From assembly GCA_905205665.1 (NCBI GenBank), contig CAJLEF010000006.1, forward strand, positions 26,978 to 90,977: a stretch of DNA of 64,000 nucleotides, given 5' to 3'. This stretch comes from an uncultured Bacillota bacterium. GTDB lineage: Bacteria; Bacillota_I; Bacilli_A; RF39; UBA660. The position numbers and the translations under genes were made by a program. Below the pieces are notes generated by a model that saw nothing but the letters and a program-made list of their open reading frames with translations, did no database searches and was not told where the DNA came from. The first letter of the stretch is position 1. Each line of letters starts with the position of its first letter. Positions 9,744 through 17,360 of this stretch are shown here, one piece after another.

Positions 9744-9871
9744 TCACAACACCCAGATTAATTGTATCGAAGAAAAAAGAGCGATAACATTGACCGTGGG
9801 TTATAGTTAGTTCTAAAAGAACCACATCTTAAAAAGTTTTTTCACATTTTATAAAAGAATTATTAACCATA

Positions 9872-9896
9872 GAAAAAGAGCCCTTAATGGACTCTA
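9872..9896 (-). terminator. Terminator of lysS
   Basis: Minus-strand stem AGAGTCC...GGGCTCT followed by TTTTTC immediately after the lysS stop codon. Confidence 0.75.
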
Positions 9897-9898
9897 AA

Positions 9899-11794
9899 TT
9901 AATATAATTTTGCTCCAGCTGGAATATTATTATCAATTTGAATTAAGTTTAACTTTTCTTCTCCATTTTCTTCATGAACACAAGAAAGAAGCATTCCACA
10001 AGAAGATATTCCCATCATCGCTCTTGGAGGTAGATTTAAAATAGCAATTAAAGTCGAACCAATTAATTCTTCTGGTTCATAATAAGCATGAATTCCACTC
10101 AAAATAGTTCTATCAACGCCTGTTCCATCATCAAGTGTAAATTGTAATAATTTTTTACTCTTAGGCACAGCTACACAGTCTTTTACTTTAACAGCTCTAA
10201 AATCACAAGCACTGAAGTTTTCAAAATCAACATAGTCTTTAAATAATGGTTCAATGACAACATGACTGAAATCTGTTTTTAATTCTTCTTTTATAGAATT
10301 AGTTTTAATCACAGATTCTTTATTATTTGTATTTCCTTTTTTCATGGTTGGAAATAAAACTACATCACGAATGGATTCTTGATTATAAATAAGCATCATT
10401 AAACGGTCAATACCAAAACCTAAACCAGAGATAGGCGGCATACCTTGCTCCATAGCTCCCATAAAGTCTTCATCAAGTTCCATGGTCTCATCATCACCTT
10501 GGCTTTTAGCTTTAGCCTGTTCTTCAAAATTAGCTCTTTGAATTTCTGGGTCAACTAATTCTGAATAAGCATTACAAATTTCTGTACCACAAACAACAAC
10601 TTGAAAAACATCTACAGCGTTTTTGTCTTCATCATTTCTTCTCGCAAGTGGTTTTAAAACAGCTGGATAATTATAAAGAATTGTTGGTCCAACAATATTA
10701 GCTCTAATTTTTTTCTTATAAACAAAGTCAATAATTTGACTAATAGATTTATATTCATTTAAATCTTCCATTGTAAATAAACCTTTATTTATAACAAGTT
10801 CTTTTAATTTTTCAGGTTCTTCAATGTCTAAGAAATCGTCACCTAATAATTCTTTCATAGCAGCAATATAGTTTATTCTTTCCCAGCTACCATCAAAAGA
10901 TAGTTCATTACCACGATAATTAATTGTTGTCGTACCAATAAGTTCTAATAGAGCATTTTTTATAAAATCTTGGAAGAAAACAATGGTGTCTTCAAAATTC
11001 CAGTATGCAACATACCATTCTACTTGCGTAAATTCTTGAAGATGCTCCGTATCCATTCCTTCATTACGGAAGCATTTTGCCACTTCATAAACACGGTCAA
11101 AGCCAGCAGCAATACATTGTTTCAAATATGTTTCTGGAGCAATTCTTAAATTCATATCTAAATTTAATGCATTGTGATGCGTAAAAAATGGTTTTGCAGC
11201 CGCACCACTTACCGCAGTTTGCATAATAGGAGTTTCTACTTCTAAGAAACCATTTTCTCCTAAATAACGATGTAAAAAAGCATAAAATTTACTACGTCCT
11301 AAGAAAACGTTACGTGATTCTTGATTCATAATTAAATCGACATAACGGTTACGATATTTAAGTTCAGTGTCTTGTAGGCCATGAAATTTTTCTGGTAATG
11401 GTCTTAAAGCCTTACCTAAAAATTGATAGTCTTTTACGCGTAAAGTTTTTTCGCCTGTTTGCGTAGTAAAGATTTCGCCTGTTGCCCCAATAAAATCACC
11501 AGAGTCAATTAATTTTTTGAAGAAATCATATTTTTCTTCGCCAATTTCATCAACTTTTAGTTCTAATTGTAAGTCCCCTTCTAACTCTCTAATACGAACA
11601 AATGATAATTTTCCCATTTTGCGCATAAAAATAATACGACCACAAACACTAACATCTGTTGTACCATCATCTAGCATTTTGGCTTCTTTTAAAGTATGAG
11701 TTCTTTTAAAACTATCTGGATAAGGATTACATACTTTAGCTATTTCACTTAACTTTTCTCTTCTTACTTTTTCTTGTTCTGTTAATTCTCTCAT
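9899..11794 (-). CDS. lysS: Lysyl-tRNA synthetase (class II) fused to a tRNA-binding domain
   Basis: Charges tRNA-Lys. Residues 1 to about 495 are a normal class II LysRS: an OB-fold anticodon domain (VCGRIIFMRKMGKLSFVRI), motif 1 region (FLEVETPIMQ), motif 2 (FRNEGMDTEHLQEFTQVEWY) and motif 3 (GLGFGIDRLMML). The total of 631 residues is about 130 more than usual; the extra C-terminus (FSACDFRAVKVKDC, LNLPPRAMMGISSCGML, AGAKLY) is an EMAPII/Trbp111-type tRNA-binding domain like the C-terminus of MetRS. The start ATG follows AAAGAGGT by 6 bases. Expression is under the T-box upstream. Confidence 0.96.
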   Translation of the reverse strand: MRELTEQEKVRREKLSEIAKVCNPYPDSFKRTHTLKEAKMLDDGTTDVSVCGRIIFMRKMGKLSFVRIRELEGDLQLELKVDEIGEEKYDFFKKLIDSGDFIGATGEIFTTQTGEKTLRVKDYQFLGKALRPLPEKFHGLQDTELKYRNRYVDLIMNQESRNVFLGRSKFYAFLHRYLGENGFLEVETPIMQTAVSGAAAKPFFTHHNALNLDMNLRIAPETYLKQCIAAGFDRVYEVAKCFRNEGMDTEHLQEFTQVEWYVAYWNFEDTIVFFQDFIKNALLELIGTTTINYRGNELSFDGSWERINYIAAMKELLGDDFLDIEEPEKLKELVINKGLFTMEDLNEYKSISQIIDFVYKKKIRANIVGPTILYNYPAVLKPLARRNDEDKNAVDVFQVVVCGTEICNAYSELVDPEIQRANFEEQAKAKSQGDDETMELDEDFMGAMEQGMPPISGLGFGIDRLMMLIYNQESIRDVVLFPTMKKGNTNNKESVIKTNSIKEELKTDFSHVVIEPLFKDYVDFENFSACDFRAVKVKDCVAVPKSKKLLQFTLDDGTGVDRTILSGIHAYYEPEELIGSTLIAILNLPPRAMMGISSCGMLLSCVHEENGEEKLNLIQIDNNIPAGAKLY

Positions 11795-11812
11795 AGTTTT
11801 ACCTCTTTCCAT

Positions 11813-12058
11813 AAAAAAACAGTTACTCATCCTTTAAGGACGAATTAACTGTTAAATCCGCGGTACCACCTTAGTTCATATTATTTTAATATGCTCTTTA
11901 AAGTTTTTATCGAAACTACCCGATTAAGCTCCTGTAGTTTTTTTCATTATTTTCTGCTAATGAGTTACACCAACCCTCATCTCTCTTTGAAACAGGATAA
12001 ATAACTACTCCTACATTCAACACTTTTTTATAACGGAGTTACATAACTCCCAAATGCA
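11813..12058 (-). promoter_or_regulatory. T-box leader (lysS)
   Basis: The minus-strand leader contains the T-box antiterminator core AAGGTGGTACCGCGGA (11857-11872), an upstream AGAGAG box with a GGTTGGTG element, and a terminator hairpin (ACAGTTA...TAACTGT plus seven T, 11813-11852) that competes with the antiterminator. Uncharged tRNA would bind the leader and allow readthrough into lysS, which begins 18 bases later. I could not assign the specifier codon by eye; lysine is inferred from the downstream gene. Confidence 0.92.
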
Positions 12059-12063
12059 CCTCA

Positions 12064-12092
12064 ATTCTCGCATAAAAGAAATGGTTTGTCAA
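12064..12092 (-). promoter_or_regulatory. Promoter of the lysS T-box transcript
   Basis: Perfect TTGACA (12087-12092), 17-base spacer, and GAGAAT (12064-12069, 4 of 6 match to TATAAT). The position fits a transcript starting just before the T-box Stem I region. Confidence 0.75.
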
Positions 12093-12280
12093 TCTATTTT
12101 AATTATGATAACAGTATCTAAACAGTCATTTTATATTTTTTCACCTAAATGATATGTATCTTCATAGGCGCTTATTTCTCCGACTTACATTTCAAGGTTT
12201 TTATATGTTTTATTTTGACACGCATAGATGAAGGTAGAATTAAAGCCTTTCAAACCATTCACAATTTTCTTTTATTTAAA

Positions 12281-12316
12281 AAAATACGGGAAATTCCTCT
12301 CATCCGTATTTTAATT
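12281..12316 (-). terminator. Terminator downstream of tRNA-Trp
   Basis: Perfect 9-bp stem AAAATACGG / CCGTATTTT with a 14-base loop and a T-rich tail on the minus strand. The gap between this and the lysS promoter (12093-12280) shows no convincing ORF or RNA. Confidence 0.75.
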
Positions 12317-12347
12317 TATTAACTCCTCATCAGAGCTTATTACCTTC

Positions 12348-12421
12348 TGGCAGAGGCGGAGAGAATCGAACTCCCATCAAAAGTTTTGGAGACTCCTATG
12401 CTACCATTATACCACGCCTCT
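12348..12421 (-). tRNA. tRNA-Trp (anticodon CCA)
   Basis: A 74-base tRNA with a 7-bp acceptor stem (AGAGGCG / CGCCTCT), discriminator G and an encoded CCA end. The anticodon loop CTCCAAA gives CCA on a 5-bp stem with two GU pairs, and the T arm carries TTCGATT. CCA reads UGG only, consistent with UGA acting as a stop in these genes. Confidence 0.95.
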
Positions 12422-12500
12422 AAAAATCAAAAGCAAGTTCATTATAACATACCTACTGGGATATTTCTAGTATTTTTTTAGAGTTTCCATCTTGCTTCAT

Positions 12501-13559
12501 TTATTTCAAACGATAGGAATTCGCAGCAATAATTTCTTGCGGAGTCATTAACTTTTTATTTTTCTTTTTTTCTTCCAAGACCGAATTGTAGTTATCCACA
12601 AAACTTTTATAATTATCAATTCCATATTCTTTTATACAATCTATTACTTTTGAAAGATAGATTTTATTGTATAAATTATTTGATACTTCATCTATCATTG
12701 GCTGCGAAACACCCATTTTAATTAACAATTCTTGTAAAAAAAGGGTCATAAAATAATTTTGAACAGCAATCATATTTTTATATTCATCACAAACTTTATC
12801 ATAATTGACAATTGACTTATCCGTTGAAGTTATTAAGTTATAATATTTTTTATCAGACAATTGATAGGTTTGAATAGTATCTTTTATTATCCTTTTAAAC
12901 TCCTCACTTGTCTTTGAAGGCATAACGCCACCTGTACTTTCTGATAAACTTAACGTTTCAAAAGGATATTTATTTGAATTCATTAAAGTAAACTTAATTG
13001 CTTCTTTTAAAGAACCTGTAAATAAATTTATTGTCATATCTAACTGATTAAGTTTTTTTATTTCTTCTTTGCCTAAATTTTCATAATATTCTTTTTCAAT
13101 TAATAAGATAGCTTCTTCTGATAAAAAAATATTTCCTTTAATAGCTGTATCCGTTGGAACTAACGAAACAGCCTCATTAATATGATATTTAAGTGGTTCA
13201 ATAATAGCACATTTTTTACTTGAAAAAGTATTATTTCCAAAACCATGTTCGTTATCATCAGGGCATAAACCATTTAAGGAAAATAAGACCATAGAATTAT
13301 AATCAGAAACATACGGTAAATAATCTTTTAAAATTTCTGAGGAAGACGAAACATAATTATCATAATAATTTTCGTCAAACATTTTACTATAATCTAACCT
13401 AGGGATTATACCAGTTTCAAGTAAAAAATCACTTATCATGCCAGAAAAAGGAAGACCAATATTTTTAGTCAGATAACAAACGTTACTTAAAGGTTTCACA
13501 ATTCCATCAAACGGTATAATATTGGTGGCTCTTACCAAAGCAATATTTTCAATACACAT
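12501..13559 (-). CDS. Hypothetical protein, no recognised domain
   Basis: A 352-residue soluble protein I do not recognise. It has no signal peptide or clear membrane segment. Cys and His residues near the middle (LNGLCPDDNEHGFGNN, KKCAIIEPLKYH) could be functional. The N-terminal MCIENIALVRATNIIPFDG is hydrophobic and beta-like, and the C-terminus is mostly predicted helix with a lysine-rich patch (EEKKKNKKLMTPQEI). GGAG lies 7 bases before the ATG. It is 12 bases downstream of an MBL hydrolase gene, so the two form an operon and may act together. Confidence 0.6.
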   Translation of the reverse strand: MCIENIALVRATNIIPFDGIVKPLSNVCYLTKNIGLPFSGMISDFLLETGIIPRLDYSKMFDENYYDNYVSSSSEILKDYLPYVSDYNSMVLFSLNGLCPDDNEHGFGNNTFSSKKCAIIEPLKYHINEAVSLVPTDTAIKGNIFLSEEAILLIEKEYYENLGKEEIKKLNQLDMTINLFTGSLKEAIKFTLMNSNKYPFETLSLSESTGGVMPSKTSEEFKRIIKDTIQTYQLSDKKYYNLITSTDKSIVNYDKVCDEYKNMIAVQNYFMTLFLQELLIKMGVSQPMIDEVSNNLYNKIYLSKVIDCIKEYGIDNYKSFVDNYNSVLEEKKKNKKLMTPQEIIAANSYRLK

Positions 13560-13571
13560 ACGCTTTCTCCT

Positions 13572-14282
13572 TTATTCTATATTAATTATTTGACCATCAG
13601 AAGGGACTATGACATTAGGATAATTTAACTTCATAAGTTTTTCTCTCGTGGTATCTTCTAAGTGGCTTACAACAAAAGTGCAATTTGGATATTCTAAAGA
13701 TAAGTAATTCAAATTATCAATTCCCTGATGAGACTTACTTCCTATATCTAACATACAATCACAAAATAAATATTTACATTTATGAGCCATTTGTAAAACA
13801 GAATCACAAAGGGCAGTATCACCTGTAAAACCAACAAAGACATTTTTACAATTAATAATATAACCAAAAGCGGGTTTCATTCTACCGTGATTCACTAAAA
13901 CTTTAAATATTTGCAAATCATTAATTGAAAAATTTGTCTTAAAACAATAATTAATTTTATTTAATGTATTTTTCAAAGACTGTGGAAAAGAAAGCCTACT
14001 TATTTGGCGTATCTTCTTTTTTCCGTCTTTAGAGCAATAAATATTTATATTGTTGTCAGATTTTTTTATTTTATGAAGTAACCAAAAAGGAACATCAAAA
14101 TAATGATCTCCGTGAAAATGCGTCAATAAAATATGATTAACATTTATAGGATTAATTCCTAAACGATATAAATACTTACAAGCTCCATTAGGAAAATCAA
14201 TCATAATTTCATCGTTAATAAGATAACAAGCACTATTAAATTTAGTCCACATGCTTCCTGAACCAATTATTTGTATTTTCAA
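13572..14282 (-). CDS. MBL-fold metal-dependent hydrolase (RNase Z-like family)
   Basis: A 236-residue metallo-beta-lactamase-fold protein. The metal motif LLTHFHGDHYFDVP lies near residue 53, with an aspartate in FTGDTALCD near 150 and a late histidine in VVSHLEDTTREK. The overall pattern is nearest to the RNase Z/arylsulfatase-like branch, although this protein is short for RNase Z (about 300) and tRNA processing is not proven. The start is a TTG 6 bases after GAGGAG; a TTG six codons upstream has no ribosome site. First gene of a pair with the unknown gene downstream. Confidence 0.75.
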   Translation of the reverse strand: MKIQIIGSGSMWTKFNSACYLINDEIMIDFPNGACKYLYRLGINPINVNHILLTHFHGDHYFDVPFWLLHKIKKSDNNINIYCSKDGKKKIRQISRLSFPQSLKNTLNKINYCFKTNFSINDLQIFKVLVNHGRMKPAFGYIINCKNVFVGFTGDTALCDSVLQMAHKCKYLFCDCMLDIGSKSHQGIDNLNYLSLEYPNCTFVVSHLEDTTREKLMKLNYPNVIVPSDGQIINIE

Positions 14283-14334
14283 ATTTTTCTCCTCTTTCAA
14301 TTATTATTTTATACATGTAGTATATCATATAAAA

Positions 14335-14362
14335 AACAATTAAGAAAATTTTACATACACTA
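14335..14362 (+). promoter_or_regulatory. SigK-like (mother-cell) promoter of the SleB-type gene
   Basis: AAC (14335-14337), 16 bases, then CATACACTA (14354-14362), matching the Bacillus SigK pattern mAC-N16-CATAnnnTA. Only 15 bases separate the -10 box from the ATG, and they contain AGGTGA. The amidase gene on the other strand has the same arrangement. Confidence 0.6.
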
Positions 14363-14377
14363 TTTTAGGTGATTATT

Positions 14378-14803
14378 ATGATTATTCAATATACAGCAAA
14401 GGAAAAAGAATTATTAGCCAGAATTATGCGGGCTGAAGCATTAGCTGAAGGTGACCTTGGTATGCTTATGGTTGGAAATGTCGTTGTAAATAGAGCCTTA
14501 GCAAATTGTTATACATTTAAAAACATCAATACAATATATGATGCCATTTATCAACCTAATCAATTTGTAGGTATAAATAGTTCTTTATTCCAAGCAAGTC
14601 CAACAACATTAGAAAAAAACTTAGCTGAAAGAATTTTAAAAGGAGAATATTATTATCCAGCTACACACGCCTTATGGTTTTATGCTCCTTCTAAGAATAA
14701 AGGTTGTAAATCAACTTGGTATACCCAACCTCTTGCTGGTAGTTATAAAGGACATTGTTTTTATAATCCTCAAAAAGGTCAATGTAGTGAAATTTATAAT
14801 TAA
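14378..14803 (+). CDS. SleB/CwlJ-type cell wall hydrolase
   Basis: A 141-residue Hydrolase_2 (SleB/CwlJ) domain, the fold that degrades spore cortex peptidoglycan during germination. Conserved parts are the N-terminal ELLARIMRAEALAEG with the catalytic glutamate, VGNVVVNRA, the QPNQFVG segment, and HALWFYAP with KGHCFYNP. There is no signal peptide or wall-binding domain, so the enzyme would stay in the compartment where it is made, as CwlJ does. The ATG after AGGTGATTATT is preferred over an upstream GTG that lies within the ribosome site. Convergent with the LysM amidase. Confidence 0.85.
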   Translation: MIIQYTAKEKELLARIMRAEALAEGDLGMLMVGNVVVNRALANCYTFKNINTIYDAIYQPNQFVGINSSLFQASPTTLEKNLAERILKGEYYYPATHALWFYAPSKNKGCKSTWYTQPLAGSYKGHCFYNPQKGQCSEIYN

Positions 14804-14811
14804 CGATTTTA

Positions 14812-14845
14812 AAAAAAACAGCTCAATATATGAACTGCTTTTTTA
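14812..14845. terminator. Bidirectional terminator between the two wall hydrolase genes
   Basis: Stem CAGcTCA...TGAaCTG with A-tract before and T-tract after on both strands, between convergent stop codons. Confidence 0.75.
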
Positions 14846-16027
14846 TGGTATTATGAGTTTTTGACCAATACTTAATAAATTACTTGTTAAATTATTTTGT
14901 TTTTTTATGGCATCAACTGTAGTATTGTACTTTCTTGCTATGGAGTAAAGATTGTCGCCTTTAGAAACTGTATAAATAGCATTCTCGGTACTAGTTGGAA
15001 TTTTAAGGATTTGCCCTACACTTAAAAGATTACTTGTTAAGTTATTATATGCTTTAAGTTCATCAACACTTGTGTTATTTTTTAAGGCAATTTGATATAA
15101 GTTATCACCTGGTTTTACAATATAGGTATTTCCTGAAGAACTCTGACTATTTTTCTTAACCTTAAGAGTTTGGCCTACGCTTAAAAAATCACTTGTAAGA
15201 TTATTTAAGGCCTTTAATTCATTAACCGTTAGATTAAACCGGTTGGCAATACTATAAAGGTTGTCACCTTTTTGAACAACATATGTACTTTCATTATCTT
15301 CATCTTTAATTGGGATAATTAAAACTTGATTAATAGATAAACTATTATTTGTTAAATTATTTTTTTCTTTTAATTCTGAAACTGTCACACCATATTTTCT
15401 AGCAATCGTCCATAAAGTATCACCTGGTTTTACAATATAAGTATTAGACGAGCCACTACTTGGTGTATACGTAACTCCTAAGTAATTAGCAACACCCCTT
15501 ACAACAGCTTCCGCCAATTCTTGCCAATTATTTTTTAAAAGATTGGCATCATCACCTGTACTATCCGCAAAGCCATATTCAACAATAATAGATTCATTAT
15601 TAGGGGTATCTCTTAAAATATAGTAATAATCTTTAGATGGGTCACTTGGCAATCTTCTTTGATAATACTTACGAACATTTTGGCCTGAGCGAATAAATTC
15701 ATTTGCTATTGTCTTAGCCAATTTATCATTATTTCTCAAAGCATAAATAATTTCCGCACCATCACCACCACCGGCATTAATGTGATTGGATATAAGTAAA
15801 ACATCATTCCCATTCCCATAAAAATTTTGTGCTTTTATTGGTCTTTCTTTTGGACCTAAGGTACTATCATCTGTTCTTGTCATACTATTTTCAATGCCAA
15901 GTTCATCAAACCTTTTATGTAAATATTTGCTTATTTCCAACGTTTTATTTTTTTCTATAATACCATTGGCACTTGTTCCAGGATCATCTCCCCCGTGACC
16001 TGCGTCAATCACAATTTTTTTAGCCAT
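14843..16027 (-). CDS. N-acetylmuramoyl-L-alanine amidase with four LysM repeats
   Basis: A 394-residue peptidoglycan hydrolase. Residues 1 to about 185 are an Amidase_3 domain: IDAGHGGDDPG near residue 6, zinc histidine in ISNHINAGGG, and catalytic glutamate in IVEYGFAD. Four LysM repeats follow, each beginning Y-x-V-x-x-G-D-x-L and spaced about 50 residues apart, which bind glycan. There is no signal peptide. An intracellular amidase with a SigK-like promoter resembles the mother-cell lytic enzyme CwlC of Bacillus in logic, though CwlC uses a different wall-binding repeat. The ATG after AGGTGATAAAT is preferred over a GTG inside the ribosome site. Confidence 0.9.
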   Translation of the reverse strand: MAKKIVIDAGHGGDDPGTSANGIIEKNKTLEISKYLHKRFDELGIENSMTRTDDSTLGPKERPIKAQNFYGNGNDVLLISNHINAGGGDGAEIIYALRNNDKLAKTIANEFIRSGQNVRKYYQRRLPSDPSKDYYYILRDTPNNESIIVEYGFADSTGDDANLLKNNWQELAEAVVRGVANYLGVTYTPSSGSSNTYIVKPGDTLWTIARKYGVTVSELKEKNNLTNNSLSINQVLIIPIKDEDNESTYVVQKGDNLYSIANRFNLTVNELKALNNLTSDFLSVGQTLKVKKNSQSSSGNTYIVKPGDNLYQIALKNNTSVDELKAYNNLTSNLLSVGQILKIPTSTENAIYTVSKGDNLYSIARKYNTTVDAIKKQNNLTSNLLSIGQKLIIP

Positions 16028-16042
16028 ATTTATCACCTAAAG

Positions 16043-16070
16043 TATTGTATGATAATTACCTAAATATGTT
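16043..16070 (-). promoter_or_regulatory. SigK/SigE-like promoter of the LysM amidase gene
   Basis: Minus strand AAC (16068-16070), 16 bases, then CATACAATA (16043-16051). Exactly 15 bases, including AGGTGA, lie between this box and the ATG, as for the SleB-type gene. Confidence 0.6.
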
Positions 16071-16094
16071 ATTGTCGTTTTAACAATTATTGGA

Positions 16095-16200
16095 TCATGC
16101 CTTGGTATTTTGATAAAATTTATCAAATAATTCTTTTTCTTCAGAAAGTATTTCTCCTGTTATAGATAAATTTCGATATTTAAAACAATCGTTTTTTCAT
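16095..16200 (-). pseudogene. Frameshifted mini-ORF with a good ribosome site
   Basis: An ATG at 16198-16200 follows AGGAG by 7-8 bases, but the frame stops after six codons (MKKRLF). One base out of frame, coding continues for about 33 more codons (KNDCFKYRNLS to YQNTKA) to TGA at 16095-16097. Removing one A from the A6 run after the ATG would give an intact peptide of about 35 residues. It may be a decayed gene, a homopolymer error in the assembly, or simply a leader peptide. No family recognised. Confidence 0.35.
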
Positions 16201-16208
16201 TTTTTTAT

Positions 16209-16260
16209 CTCCTAGTCACCATTATAAATATTTTTCATAATTATATAAATCAACTAGGAG
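16209..16260 (-). promoter_or_regulatory. Inverted repeat that could sequester a ribosome site
   Basis: CTCCTAGT (transcribed from 16253-16260) is fully complementary to ACTAGGAG (16209-16216), 36 bases apart. The second arm contains the AGGAG ribosome site of the mini-ORF just downstream, so pairing would block its translation. Confidence 0.4.
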
Positions 16261-16271
16261 TTGAACAAACT

Positions 16272-16300
16272 AAAAATCAAATTGCAGTTAATTGATTTTT
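16272..16300 (-). terminator. Weak terminator after the transglutaminase-like gene
   Basis: Minus-strand stem AAATCAA...TTGATTT spanning the stop codon, followed by TTAGTTTG. AT-only stem, so support is modest. Confidence 0.45.
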
Positions 16301-17241
16301 TTTAAAATTCTATTTAAATTGGGCACTGAACAATTATGTACAATTAAACCGTTTTTAACAGCATGAGCAAAATTACTAATATCCACTTTACAATATTTGG
16401 CTCGTTTTCTATTATATAAATAAATGTCTGTTACTTGACCAGTTTGAACAGATATACAAAGAATATACTTCCGTTCCCCATTTATATCTTTATAACAGTC
16501 TATCATTCTGATTTTTCCCGTTGATTTTTGATAATCAAATTCATCTTTATTAAAAAAATGTTCCAATATTGTTTTATGATGCCATTCTATATCCGTATAT
16601 CCCATCTTTTCTAAAGAATAAACGTCGACATTTTCTAAAATAAATTGTACCCTTTCTCTAAAATCAGTAATAGAATCAGAAATGAGCCTAATTAAATATA
16701 AATATTCATCTGCATAATAATAATCAGATGAAATATATCCAATTTTTCTATCTATTTGTTCTTGTTCGAATCTTGAAATAACCATATTCATTTCTTTGAT
16801 AGAATCAATACCAAAATTTTTCGTAAAATAATGAGATTGAATATTATATAAATCTTCTTGAAGATCAACATAATAAGTCCGACCATCTTTTTGCTTTATC
16901 ATATTATAAACATGAGGACATTTTCTTATATCATCTTGATCCACTAATGTTTTAATATCCACTTTAAAAAACCTTAAGATATATTCTAAAATATAAGAAG
17001 AAGATTTACAGATGATTTTGGCGTTTTTCAAGCATTCTTCTAAATCATTTTTAAATTGACTATGATATTTATACATATTTTGTCTTGTTTTACTATTTCC
17101 AAATGGCAAAAATTTTTCATTAAAAGATAATCTTTCACCAAGAGTTAAGTAAACATATCTTATAAGTTCTAGTTCTGTTATATTAGGATGTATTGCAATG
17201 TATTTTTTAACTTCTAAAATATACTCATCTAAATAGCCCAT
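16288..17241 (-). CDS. Putative transglutaminase-like cysteine protease-fold protein
   Basis: A 317-residue protein with a likely Cys-His-Asp triad of the transglutaminase/papain-like fold: Cys in KIICKSSSYIL (near residue 77), His in KCPHVYNMI (near 109), and Asp in TYYVDLQEDL (near 125), in the order and spacing of that superfamily. No signal peptide. The C-terminal half contains a beta-rich segment (RKYILCISVQTGQVTDIYL) and ends near NGLIVHNCSVPNLNR. Substrate unknown. A strong GGAGG precedes the ATG. It is co-oriented with and downstream of the copper genes, but a link is not shown. Confidence 0.45.
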   Translation of the reverse strand: MGYLDEYILEVKKYIAIHPNITELELIRYVYLTLGERLSFNEKFLPFGNSKTRQNMYKYHSQFKNDLEECLKNAKIICKSSSYILEYILRFFKVDIKTLVDQDDIRKCPHVYNMIKQKDGRTYYVDLQEDLYNIQSHYFTKNFGIDSIKEMNMVISRFEQEQIDRKIGYISSDYYYADEYLYLIRLISDSITDFRERVQFILENVDVYSLEKMGYTDIEWHHKTILEHFFNKDEFDYQKSTGKIRMIDCYKDINGERKYILCISVQTGQVTDIYLYNRKRAKYCKVDISNFAHAVKNGLIVHNCSVPNLNRILKKIN

Positions 17242-17288
17242 TATTTTTCCTCCTTAACTTTTTCATCATCAGTTATCTCTGTTTCTTT

Positions 17289-17360
17289 TTAATTACGTCC
17301 AGTTACCGAAAAAGTAAAAGTAAATAGTATTAGAAGAACACCTATCTTTTTCATAATCAT
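17289..17360 (-). CDS. 23-residue hydrophobic peptide coupled to copZ
   Basis: The ATG overlaps the copZ TGA as ATGA, and GAAGGA sits just upstream within the copZ end, so coupled translation is feasible. The peptide is MIMKK, a run of Ile/Val/Leu/Phe/Thr, then TGRN: a single short membrane segment resembling a signal-peptide stub. It could be a small membrane peptide or the remnant of a truncated exported protein. Function unknown. Confidence 0.4.
   Translation of the reverse strand: MIMKKIGVLLILFTFTFSVTGRN

Noticed and set aside
9744..9871. Sporulation-type promoter (GATACAATT) in front of the XRE gene
   Set aside because: The first base deviates from CATA and no upstream AC or ATA element sits at the right distance, so it was not added to the shared promoter group.
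12122..12280. Second tRNA or small RNA between tRNA-Trp and the lysS T-box
   Set aside because: No cloverleaf, T-loop consensus, or ORF could be assembled; only the terminator of tRNA-Trp is supported.
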